From NCBI GenBank assembly GCA_031553775.1, contig JAVBLA010000040.1, forward strand, positions 32,163 through 96,162: 64,000 bases of DNA, in the 5' to 3' direction. The DNA comes from JAISFI01 sp031553775 (GTDB lineage: Bacteria; Bacteroidota; Bacteroidia; Bacteroidales; Azobacteroidaceae). The translations under genes and the position numbers were made by a program. The first letter of the stretch is position 1; every line of letters starts with the position of its first letter. The notes below the pieces were generated by a model. It did no database searches, was not told the DNA's origin, and was given only the letters and a program-made list of their open reading frames with translations. Below, one piece after another: positions 35,095-41,371 of the stretch.

Positions 35095-35490
35095 ATGAAG
35101 GAGCAGGATTTTACATTCAAAAAAGAAGAACGGATGTGCGGTCAGAAAGTGATCGATCGTTTGTTTTCAGAGGGAAAGTCCTTTCTGGTCCACCCGCTTC
35201 GGGTGGTATATCTGCTTGAGCCTTGTGAAGATGTTCAAGAGACCGGTACCTCCGTTTTGATAAGTGTATCCAAGAAACGTTTCCGGCGTGCGGTAAAAAG
35301 GAACCGGATCAAACGCCTGGTCAGAGAATCTTTCCGGTTGAATAAACATGAAATATACGAATTGCCGTCGTTTGGCAATTATCGTTTACAAATAGCGTTT
35401 CTCTATATTCATCAGGAGATATTAGGTTTTGAAGAAGTGGAAAAGGCCGTAAAAAAGGCTTTCGAAATACTGAAAGGGAAACTGGTATGA
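35095..35490 (+). CDS. rnpA: ribonuclease P protein component
   Basis: Protein cofactor of RNase P, which trims the 5' leaders of tRNAs. The 131-residue protein has the start FKKEERMCGQKVIDRLFSEG, then LISVSKKRFRRAVKRNRIKR and LVRESFR, containing the conserved RNR-type RNA-binding helix. No rpmH is found upstream; in Bacteroidales rnpA commonly lies between hemD and yidD as here. Its end overlaps yidD by 4 bases. Confidence 0.95.
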   Translation: MKEQDFTFKKEERMCGQKVIDRLFSEGKSFLVHPLRVVYLLEPCEDVQETGTSVLISVSKKRFRRAVKRNRIKRLVRESFRLNKHEIYELPSFGNYRLQIAFLYIHQEILGFEEVEKAVKKAFEILKGKLV

Positions 35491-35708
35491 AAAAGTTCAT
35501 CTCTTTTTTGGTATTATTGCCGGTTTATTTTTACCGGTATTGTATTTCTCCGATGACTCCGGCGTCTTGCCGGTATACACCGACTTGTTCTCAGTATGCG
35601 ATTGAAGCGGTTCAAAAGCATGGACCGTTGAAAGGAGGCTGGTTGGCGGTCAAACGGATTATGCGTTGTCATCCCTGGGGAGGGGAGGGTTATGATCCGG
35701 TTCCCTGA
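35487..35708 (+). CDS. yidD: membrane protein insertion efficiency factor
   Basis: A 73-residue amphipathic protein thought to aid YidC-dependent membrane protein insertion. It has the family core YRYCISPMTPASCRYTPTCS followed by QYAIEAVQKHGPLKGGW and ends RIMRCHPWGGEGYDPVP, all hallmarks. It is coupled to rnpA (4-base overlap) and overlaps tatD by 17 bases. Confidence 0.96.
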   Translation: MKKFISFLVLLPVYFYRYCISPMTPASCRYTPTCSQYAIEAVQKHGPLKGGWLAVKRIMRCHPWGGEGYDPVP

Positions 35709-36369
35709 TGTAAAAGCCATGTATATCGATATCCATACTCATCATATACCGGCCGATCCGGCAACAATGGCTATATTGAGTCTGAGTACCGGAGATCAAG
35801 CTCTTTCTTTGGAGTCGGATCATATATGGTATTCATTGGGACTTCATCCCTGGAAAGTACAGGAGCATGATTGGCAGGAGCATTTGAAATCAATTGAAAA
35901 AAGTGCTGTTTCCAACCGGATAAAAGCTATTGGGGAATGTGGTTTGGATAAGCTTTGCAGTACATCGTGGCATCTTCAGAATGAAGTGTTCGTTGCTCAG
36001 ATAGAAATTAGCGAGAAGCTGAAAAAGCCGCTTATCATTCATTGTGTAAAATCTTTTGATGAGATTGTTTCTTATAAAACGCAGGTTCGTCCCCGGCAGA
36101 TCTGGATCATTCATGGGTTCCGGGGAAAAACACAACAAGCGGAGCAACTGCTCAAACATGGTTTTTTTCTTTCTTTTGGGGAAAAATATCATCCCGAAAC
36201 ATTAAGACAAATGCCATTAGACCGATTATTCCTTGAGACGGACGATTCGATAGCTTCCACTATAGAAGTAATTTACCGGAATGTATCCCGGATATTGGCG
36301 ATCAGTGAGGAAAAATTGATGGATCGGATCAAAGAAAATGTAGACACATATTTCTTTTCAACCACATAA
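35692..36369 (+). CDS. TatD-family metal-dependent hydrolase
   Basis: A 225-residue TIM-barrel hydrolase (TatD DNase family, which includes 3'-5' exonucleases and D-aminoacyl-tRNA deacylase-like members). Metal ligands are visible in order: IDIHTHH, GECGLDKL (Glu), LIIHCVKSF, WIIHGFRGK and the final LETDDS (Asp). The family average is about 260 residues, so this is a short version. An alternative ATG nine codons downstream (MYIDIHTHHI) would avoid most of the yidD overlap. Confidence 0.85.
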   Translation: MIRFPDVKAMYIDIHTHHIPADPATMAILSLSTGDQALSLESDHIWYSLGLHPWKVQEHDWQEHLKSIEKSAVSNRIKAIGECGLDKLCSTSWHLQNEVFVAQIEISEKLKKPLIIHCVKSFDEIVSYKTQVRPRQIWIIHGFRGKTQQAEQLLKHGFFLSFGEKYHPETLRQMPLDRLFLETDDSIASTIEVIYRNVSRILAISEEKLMDRIKENVDTYFFSTT

Positions 36370-36462
36370 GAGATTGTGTTATGGATAAACCGGCTGATTC
36401 GGTTTTCTATAAGAAATCATTACCTTTGTGGCTCGAAAAGCAAATCAAATATTGAAACAGAT

Positions 36463-37755
36463 ATGAATTTTGTAGAAGAATTGAAATGGAGGGGCATGAT
36501 CCACGATATGATGCCCGGTACGGAAGAACAATTACAGAAAGAAATGACATCGGCCTATCTGGGGATCGATCCTACAGCCGATTCCCTGCATATCGGTCAC
36601 CTGGTAGGAGTAATGATGCTCAAGCATTTGCAGCGGGCCGGACACCGTCCGATTGCATTGGTTGGCGGAGCTACGGGAATGATCGGCGATCCCTCGATGA
36701 AATCGCAGGAGCGGAACCTGCTGGATGAGGCGACTTTGCGTCATAACCAGGATGCGATCAAAGTCCAGTTGGCTAAATTTCTGGATTTTGACTCGGTTCA
36801 TCCGAACAAGGCAGTTTTGGTCAACAATTACGACTGGATGAAAGATTATACTTTTCTGAATTTCATCCGCGATATAGGCAAGCATATTACTGTCAATTAT
36901 ATGATGGCAAAAGATTCCGTGAAGAAGCGTCTGGCTTCGGAATCGAATGTGGGCATGTCGTTTACTGAATTTTCCTACCAGTTGCTTCAGGGATATGATT
37001 TCTTGTACCTGTATCGTGAATATGGCTGTAAATTACAGATGGGAGGTTCGGATCAATGGGGAAATATCACCACGGGTACGGAACTTGTCCGCCGGAAAGA
37101 AGGAGGGGAAGCATTTGCGCTGACTTGTCCCCTGATAACCAAGGCCGATGGAGGAAAATTCGGGAAGACCGAATCCGGTAATGTATGGTTGGACAGGCGT
37201 TATACGTCTCCCTATAAATTTTACCAGTTCTGGCTGAACGTCAGCGACGATGATGCGGATAAATACATCAAGATATTCACGGCTTTGCCCAAAGCTGAGA
37301 TCGATGCACTGGTGGCAGAGCAAAAAGCGGCTCCGCATCTCCGGATATTGCAAAAAAGACTGGCCGAGGAAATTACCGTTATGGTACATTCCAGGGAAGA
37401 TTATGAGGCTGCCGTGGAGGCTTCCAATATTCTTTTCGGAAATTCTACATCCGAAGCTTTAAAGAAATTAGATGAGGATACTTTGCTGGCTGTTTTTGAA
37501 GGTGTTCCTCAGTTCACAATATCTAAAGAGGAGCTTCAGAAAGCGCCGAAGGCTGTAGATTTGCTTGTCGACCTGGCTCCGGTATTTCCATCCAAAGGAG
37601 AAATGCGTAAATTGGTACAAAGCGGAGGGGTTAGCATCAATAAAGAAAAACTGGCTTCTTTCGACCAACCGGTTGATACTTCATTCCTGATTGGTAACCA
37701 ATATATACTGGTTCAAAAAGGGAAGAAAAGCTATTACCTGTTGATTGTGAAATAA
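36463..37755 (+). CDS. tyrS: tyrosyl-tRNA synthetase
   Basis: Charges tRNA-Tyr. From the ATG giving MNFVEELKWRGMIHDMMPGT the protein is 430 residues, the normal length. It has the HIGH-type motif DSLHIGHLVGVMML, the tyrosine pocket (GGSDQWGNITTG), the KMSKS equivalent KFGKTESGN, and an S4-type RNA-binding domain at the C-terminus (MRKLVQSGGVSINKEKLASF). An upstream in-frame ATG gives a 29-residue extension unlike the family. A TACCTTTG -7-like box at 36421-36428 supports the downstream start. Confidence 0.95.
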   Translation: MNFVEELKWRGMIHDMMPGTEEQLQKEMTSAYLGIDPTADSLHIGHLVGVMMLKHLQRAGHRPIALVGGATGMIGDPSMKSQERNLLDEATLRHNQDAIKVQLAKFLDFDSVHPNKAVLVNNYDWMKDYTFLNFIRDIGKHITVNYMMAKDSVKKRLASESNVGMSFTEFSYQLLQGYDFLYLYREYGCKLQMGGSDQWGNITTGTELVRRKEGGEAFALTCPLITKADGGKFGKTESGNVWLDRRYTSPYKFYQFWLNVSDDDADKYIKIFTALPKAEIDALVAEQKAAPHLRILQKRLAEEITVMVHSREDYEAAVEASNILFGNSTSEALKKLDEDTLLAVFEGVPQFTISKEELQKAPKAVDLLVDLAPVFPSKGEMRKLVQSGGVSINKEKLASFDQPVDTSFLIGNQYILVQKGKKSYYLLIVK

Positions 37756-37769
37756 TTTTCGGGAAAATC

Positions 37770-37800
37770 TTTGCAAATTAAGTAAAAAGGCTTATCTTTG
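37770..37800 (+). promoter_or_regulatory. Bacteroidota-type promoter for tRNA-Gln
   Basis: TTTG at 37770-37773, a 19-base spacer and TATCTTTG at 37793-37800 fit the consensus. Transcription would start near 37807, about 20 bases before the mature tRNA 5' end. Confidence 0.8.
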
Positions 37801-37826
37801 CAGCGCTTTTTAGAAAAGCATAAGAT

Positions 37827-37897
37827 TGACCCATGGTGTAGAGGTAGCACATCTGATTTTGGTTCAGCCAGCCTAGGTTCGAATCCTGGTGGGTCAA
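37827..37897 (+). tRNA. tRNA-Gln (anticodon TTG)
   Basis: A 71-base cloverleaf can be drawn: acceptor TGACCCA/TGGGTCA (7 pairs), a D-arm GTG...CAC, anticodon arm around loop TTTTGGT with TTG at the wobble to third positions, a 4-base variable loop, and a T-arm CTAGG/CCTGG around TTCGAAT, with discriminator A. CCA is not encoded. One mismatch (T27 against C43) at the top of the anticodon stem is tolerated. Its 3' end forms part of the 64-bp direct repeat that bounds the islet, so it is the integration target; the gene itself is left whole. Confidence 0.93.
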
Positions 37898-37947
37898 CTT
37901 GCAAAAATGATAAACGCCTGATTTTCAGTAATGAATTTCAGGCGTTT
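37884..37947 (+). repeat. left boundary repeat of the tRNA-Gln islet (attL side)
   Basis: A 64-base segment starting in the tRNA T-arm (TCCTGGTGGGTCAA) and running through the tRNA terminator is repeated at 41007-41070 in the same orientation with one difference (A37940 against G41063). Such a repeat is the product of site-specific integration into a tRNA 3' end. This copy keeps the functional tRNA and terminator. Confidence 0.9.
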
Positions 37948-37949
37948 TT
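37912..37949 (+). terminator. tRNA-Gln terminator (inside the boundary repeat)
   Basis: A perfect 10-base stem AAACGCCTGA/TCAGGCGTTT with a 16-base loop ends in a T-tract. The copy in the right boundary repeat keeps the pairing as a G-T wobble. Confidence 0.8.
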
Positions 37950-37956
37950 GTTGTGT

Positions 37957-37977
37957 GGGACGAATGGTGGGACGAAT
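37957..37977. repeat. paired GGGACGAAT repeat, left islet arm
   Basis: Two copies of GGGACGAAT (37957-37965, 37969-37977) spaced 12 bases start to start, 10 bases inside the left boundary. A near-identical pair lies inside the right end (40869-40889). Their position and spacing suit arm-type binding sites of the element's recombinase. Confidence 0.65.
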
Positions 37978-38030
37978 AAAATTTTTGGTTTGAATGTTAG
38001 GTTCTTGAATTTTACTCTTGTCGTTCCTCG

Positions 38031-38217
38031 CACGCATATATGACCCCAAAAAAATCTTCATACTCTCTCTATGCGCATACGTGTAATGATCTTGGAAAAA
38101 TCTTCATATCCTTCTATTCACGTGCGTGTATATGACCGACAAAAAACCTTCACACGTATATGATACCGATATAAGCTTCGTGTGTGTAATGATCTCGGAA
38201 AAATCTTCATTTTCGCA
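38031..38217. repeat. cluster of five degenerate TGATC-YGGAAAAATCTTCAT repeats
   Basis: Five imperfect units start with TGA at about 38041, 38087, 38133, 38161 and 38190 (steps 46, 46, 28, 29). The best two share TGATCT-GGAAAAATCTTCAT, and most are preceded by CGTGYRTGTAAT-like words. The rest of 37950-38294, about 350 bases between the tRNA and the ORF6N gene, holds no gene. The cluster lies next to the left arm repeat, so it could bind the recombinase, an excision factor or a regulator. Confidence 0.6.
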
Positions 38218-38294
38218 AAACTCCGCAATGGTGACTGCGGTCATTTACGACAAAACATCTTAACAGGCTTTTTATACGTGTATGCGTTTATACA

Positions 38295-38555
38295 TTATAT
38301 TTGATTGTTTTCAAAAATTCCTTTACTCGTTCTTCCTTGATTGTCTAAGGTCACAAATTGTGACCTTAGAGATTTGTACTCATCTCGTGTCAATTCAAAC
38401 ATAAAATCATCACCCTCGAAGCGCTTTATATTACGTCTTACCGCCTGTTTGAGTACTTTTGTCTCAATTCCGTACATCTCGGCTAAATCAAAATCCAGCA
38501 TGACCCTCTGGCCCCGTATCTCATAGATTTTGTTCTGAATTGGTTGTAATTCCAT
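38295..38555 (-). CDS. short ORF6N-domain protein
   Basis: An 86-residue protein with the ORF6N DNA-binding domain found in phage antirepressor-like proteins: KIYEIRGQRVMLDFDLAEMY, TKVLKQAVRRNIKRFEGDDF and ELTRDEYKSLRSQFVTLDNQ. Typical proteins continue with a PYAFTEQG segment, which is missing here; after SQFVTLDNQG the sequence turns to unrelated residues and stops. So it is either C-terminally truncated or a naturally short variant. A 25-base palindrome lies inside its 3' end and another just upstream of its start, suggesting control by the element's own DNA-binding proteins. Confidence 0.75.
   Translation of the reverse strand: MELQPIQNKIYEIRGQRVMLDFDLAEMYGIETKVLKQAVRRNIKRFEGDDFMFELTRDEYKSLRSQFVTLDNQGRTSKGIFENNQI
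38345..38369. promoter_or_regulatory. islet palindrome i (perfect 12-1-12)
   Basis: Arms CTAAGGTCACAA and TTGTGACCTTAG are exact inverses around one A. It overlaps the SQFVTL codons of the ORF6N gene, so coding constraint explains part of it, yet the same architecture recurs at three non-coding places in the islet. Confidence 0.55.
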
Positions 38556-38568
38556 ATTGGTTGTTTTT

Positions 38569-38593
38569 ATGTTATCACAAATTGTGACATCAA
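38569..38593. promoter_or_regulatory. islet palindrome ii, before the ORF6N gene
   Basis: ATGTTATCACAA and TTGTGACATCAA around a central A pair at 9 of 12 positions; the core TCACAA-A-TTGTGA is perfect. It lies in the 52-base gap between dinD and the ORF6N start, where an operator would be expected. Confidence 0.6.
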
Positions 38594-38607
38594 ATTCACT
38601 TTAATAA

Positions 38608-39435
38608 TTATCGTTTGTTTTTCAAAGCCTTTTTCTTTTCTGCGTTTAAACGTCTCTCTACTTTTTTCACATCTTCTGCTGGAGGTAGATTTTCCGGAAC
38701 CAATCCACGTTCAATCATAATTTTTCTAACTCCAAGATTATTATCTATATGCTCTTTTTCAATTTCAGGTGCTCCGTGCAGATTTTTCAGTTGAACATTT
38801 TCCGTTGTCATGGCGGCAGCGAAATCTTTTGCTTTAATACTCACTGTCGGAAGAAAGTCAGCAAGAGGCCTATTGTCTGGGACTCCCATTTTTCGTTTTA
38901 GCTGTGATGTGCTAAGCCTGAAAAGGGCCTGATCTCCTTTTGAGCGTATAACTGAAAATCCCATATTGTCTACTCCACGTTCGTATAAAACGCCAGACAA
39001 TTTACTCTCTGTTTCGGCAAGTTTTGCTCGTGCTTTTACTCTTTCAGCTTCCAATAGCCGTTGTGTAATTAATTCAGCTCTACGAGTTTGAACGGCAAAA
39101 TAATTCTGGGCAAACGCAATTTGTCCCTTTTTACTATCTCCATTTTGAGCGATCAGATAACAGGCATAGCGGGTCAAAAGTATGTCATTTATCTGTTTTT
39201 CAGCACCAGAACCAATTTGAACCATCTTGCTGACATCAGCAAAATGGTAGGAGATATTTTCACCTACATTTGTACAGGCTTCTTTTGCTTTGTCTATAAT
39301 ATTCGAAAAGTTACGCCATTGGGAATATCCTAACAGCGCTTGCAACTCTCTTGCACTCCAACACTCAACGCCTTCACAATCGGCAGCCGCAGCCTCAAAT
39401 CGATTGAATAATTCTGTAATTTCATTTACTTTCAT
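38608..39435 (-). CDS. dinD: DinD-like DNA-damage-inducible protein (BRO-N type N-terminus)
   Basis: A 275-residue protein from the ATG giving MKVNEITELFNRFEAAAADC. The N-terminal half is the BRO-N-like domain of DinD (ECWSARELQALLGYSQWRNF, YHFADVSKMVQIGSGAEKQI, LLTRYACYLIAQNGDSKKGQ), and the C-terminal half has TESKLSGVLYERGVDNMGFS and a final basic region (VKKVERRLNAEKKKALKNKR). In E. coli DinD is SOS-induced and modulates RecA filaments; copies on mobile elements may help them respond to damage. An upstream in-frame Met would add 12 residues. Two 25-base palindromes lie just upstream. Confidence 0.85.
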   Translation of the reverse strand: MKVNEITELFNRFEAAAADCEGVECWSARELQALLGYSQWRNFSNIIDKAKEACTNVGENISYHFADVSKMVQIGSGAEKQINDILLTRYACYLIAQNGDSKKGQIAFAQNYFAVQTRRAELITQRLLEAERVKARAKLAETESKLSGVLYERGVDNMGFSVIRSKGDQALFRLSTSQLKRKMGVPDNRPLADFLPTVSIKAKDFAAAMTTENVQLKNLHGAPEIEKEHIDNNLGVRKIMIERGLVPENLPPAEDVKKVERRLNAEKKKALKNKR

Positions 39436-39475
39436 GTTGAATATTTTTAAATGATACAATTTTTGATGCACAATT

Positions 39476-39500
39476 TTGAGGTTTCAATTTGTCACCTCAA
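39476..39500. promoter_or_regulatory. islet palindrome iii, before dinD
   Basis: TTGAGGTTTCAA and TTGTCACCTCAA around one T match at 10 of 12 positions. It lies 41 bases upstream of the dinD start, beside palindrome iv, and shares the arm form TTGARGTSRCAA. Confidence 0.65.
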
Positions 39501-39512
39501 ATAGATCTCTGT

Positions 39513-39537
39513 TTGAAGTCGAAATTTGCGACTTCAA
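39513..39537. promoter_or_regulatory. islet palindrome iv, between int and dinD
   Basis: TTGAAGTCGAAA and TTGCGACTTCAA around one T match at 11 of 12 positions. It ends 3 bases before the recombinase stop codon and lies 37 bases start-to-start from palindrome iii. The pair could form a double operator for dinD, or palindrome iv could serve as the recombinase gene's 3' hairpin. Confidence 0.65.
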
Positions 39538-39539
39538 GT

Positions 39540-40733
39540 TTATTTATTCACTATCATTTTACTAAAAAACTTATGCTGTATCAACTTCCGTGCATTATCC
39601 TCCGGACTGATTTTAATATATTTCATAAACGCCTTTTCCGTCTTGTGCCCTGTGATCTCCATTATTGAAATAGTCGGGATGTCTGCCAGGTAGGCGTTAG
39701 TGGCAAATGATCTCCGGGCCGTATGTGATGTGACCAGGTTATATTTTGGCTCTGATCGCTTGGCTGTTAGATCGCCTTTGGTTTGTTCTACTTTTACCAG
39801 TTCATTGATCTCTGCCAGTTCGGCAACCTCTTTGATGTAGTCATTGAATTTTTGGTTGCTTGGTATACGTGGCAAATTGCAATTATATTTGGCCAGTATT
39901 TCACGGATAACCGGGTGGATGGGTATGACTACCGGAGTGCCTGTTTTAATCGTTTTTACGGCAATTGTATCGCTTGTGATGTTGTCTTTGTTCAATTGTG
40001 ACAGATCGGAGAAGCGGAGGCCCGTATATGCACCGATCAGGAACAGATCCCTTGCCCGGTCTAACTTCGGTTTCTTATCCAGGTTGAGGCCGTATATTTT
40101 CATCAATTCCGTTTCATTTAGGTAGACAGCATCGGTTTCCTCTGTGATCTTGGCAAACGCTTTCTTCTGGAAGTCGTCACGTACCGGCAGGCCGGCATCC
40201 CTCGCATTAGACAGAAATGCTTTCAGATTCTTTATTCGTGTGCCGATTGTATTGGGGGCGTATTGTTTGTCCTTCAGGAACCTTACAAAGTCGTTGTAAA
40301 AGTCGATATCTATTTTGTCAAACGTTAGCTTCGTCTTTCGGCTGTCCTGGTACTCCAGGTAATCCCGGTATGATCGTGCATAGCTTTTCTTTGTGCCTTC
40401 TTTCCGGTTGGATGTCTTGATGAAGTGTTCAACGTATGGTATAAATTCCAAATATACCGGGGTGGTATCTGTCAGATCTTTGGCATCCTTCCATATCTTA
40501 TCAAACTCCATTTTTAATAATTCATTGGTCGGTGTGATCTCATCGTTTTGCAGCCTGCGTAATACACTTAGGGCTGTATCTTCGATATCCTGAAGACGTG
40601 CGTTAAACTCCGGGTATTGTGGAAATTTTTTGGTTTCCTTTACCCGACCCGTTTTAACGTTCCAGTATGCGGGATCGATTGATTCAGATGTATAATATTT
40701 TAGGGGTTTATAAACCTTTTTTCCGTTTATCAC
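39540..40733 (-). CDS. tyrosine recombinase (integrase) with interrupted 5' end
   Basis: Catalyses integration and excision at tRNA-Gln. The open frame gives 397 residues from a GTG: a Bacteroidota arm-binding-like start (VYKPLKYYTSESIDPAYWNV), a SAM-like core-binding domain (about 105-200) and the catalytic domain with GAYTGLRFSDLSQL (Arg I), TSHTARRSFATNAYL (H-x-x-R) and TGHKTEKAFMKYIK (final His/Tyr region). A better start, the ATG at 40820 giving MASLKF, is in the same frame but separated from the GTG by three stop codons. The neighbouring frame between them encodes KILTRP and NGYI, words seen at integrase N-termini. So the N-terminus seems to have suffered compensating frameshifts, and activity is doubtful. 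Confidence 0.85.
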   Translation of the reverse strand: MINGKKVYKPLKYYTSESIDPAYWNVKTGRVKETKKFPQYPEFNARLQDIEDTALSVLRRLQNDEITPTNELLKMEFDKIWKDAKDLTDTTPVYLEFIPYVEHFIKTSNRKEGTKKSYARSYRDYLEYQDSRKTKLTFDKIDIDFYNDFVRFLKDKQYAPNTIGTRIKNLKAFLSNARDAGLPVRDDFQKKAFAKITEETDAVYLNETELMKIYGLNLDKKPKLDRARDLFLIGAYTGLRFSDLSQLNKDNITSDTIAVKTIKTGTPVVIPIHPVIREILAKYNCNLPRIPSNQKFNDYIKEVAELAEINELVKVEQTKGDLTAKRSEPKYNLVTSHTARRSFATNAYLADIPTISIMEITGHKTEKAFMKYIKISPEDNARKLIQHKFFSKMIVNK

Positions 40734-40817
40734 CTCATATGCCCCGTAGTAGAATCGGAAGAATATAGCCGTTTTTTATTTTTAAGATGATCGGGCGAGT
40801 TAGAATTTTAAAGATGC

Positions 40818-40852
40818 CATATTTTTGATATTTTATTTACATCGCAAATATA
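40818..40852 (-). promoter_or_regulatory. -7 box and original ATG of the recombinase gene
   Basis: On the minus strand TATATTTG (40852-40845) lies 24 bases before an ATG (40820-40818) whose first codons read MASLKF, a usual beginning for Bacteroidota integrases. No good -33 box is seen. This supports the ATG as the ancestral start, although the frame is broken six codons later. Confidence 0.5.
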
Positions 40853-40868
40853 GACAAAAAAATGATTT

Positions 40869-40889
40869 TGGACGAATTGTGGGACGAAT
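40869..40889. repeat. paired GGGACGAAT repeat, right islet arm
   Basis: TGGACGAAT at 40869-40877 and GGGACGAAT at 40881-40889, again 12 bases apart and in the same orientation as the left pair. The stretch from the recombinase 5' end to the right boundary (40853-41006) has no gene. Confidence 0.65.
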
Positions 40890-41006
40890 AATTTTAATTT
40901 AGCTTAATTTTTTCTTTATCTCTCTTTACTCTTTACCTCTTGAAAACCCCTTTAATAGTGAGTTTTTGAGTTAAGTTTATATATGAATCGATAAAGTATT
41001 GAGTTG

Positions 41007-41070
41007 TCCTGGTGGGTCAACTTGCAAAAATGATAAACGCCTGATTTTCAGTAATGAATTTCGGGCGTTT
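41007..41070 (+). repeat. right boundary repeat of the tRNA-Gln islet (attR side)
   Basis: Second copy of the 64-base boundary repeat. It holds the last 14 bases of the tRNA T- and acceptor arms plus the terminator, with one substitution. The islet unit is 3123 bases from repeat to repeat. Confidence 0.9.
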
Positions 41071-41309
41071 GCTTTTTAGGGTAAAACTGGGGGTAAAAAT
41101 AAAATTTTTTGTTTGAATCTTTTTTCAATCAAAACTTAATCGAAACTGTTTTCCTTTAATTATCGTTCGTTTATTTTTATGTTGGCATTTTTTTACTCTA
41201 TTTTAGATTATCCTTTCATTTGTTGTTAGATTAGTGAAAAACATTGTTAATTTTTCATGAAATGAAAGAGAAAAGTTTCTCTTTAACTCGGATTTTTCTT
41301 ATTTCATCC
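41071..41309. other. flank right of the islet with a second kind of paired repeat
   Basis: No gene is visible. At 41079-41086 and 41091-41098 are two copies of GGGTAAAA, 12 bases apart, 9 bases beyond the boundary repeat, followed by AATAAAATTTTTTGTTTGAAT. The left islet arm has the same layout (10 bases beyond its repeat, followed by AATAAAATTTTTGGTTTGAAT). The flank therefore resembles the left end of another element of the same family. Beyond 41120 it is AT-rich with nothing further recognised. Confidence 0.55.
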
Positions 41310-41318
41310 TATATTTGC
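41310..41318 (+). promoter_or_regulatory. -7 box before the T9SS-sorted protein gene
   Basis: TATATTTGC fits the -7 consensus. The -33 region (around 41286) has only a weak TTTAAC. The implied leader is about 47 nt. Confidence 0.5.
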
Positions 41319-41371
41319 ACACTCAATTTTGTTTGACATTTATATCAAAACAATTTTCTAACTCATAAATA

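Noticed and set aside
37798..38043. An 81-codon open frame across tRNA-Gln
   Set aside because: It is a translation of the tRNA and the boundary repeat with no independent support.
38031..38217. CRISPR array
   Set aside because: The repeats are degenerate, unevenly spaced and AT-rich, with no leader and no cas genes in the window.
40734..40820. Programmed ribosomal frameshift at the A-rich AAAAAAC run in the recombinase 5' end
   Set aside because: Slippage of -1 at that run leads into a frame that soon stops and not into the main catalytic frame; unrelated small indels explain the pattern better.
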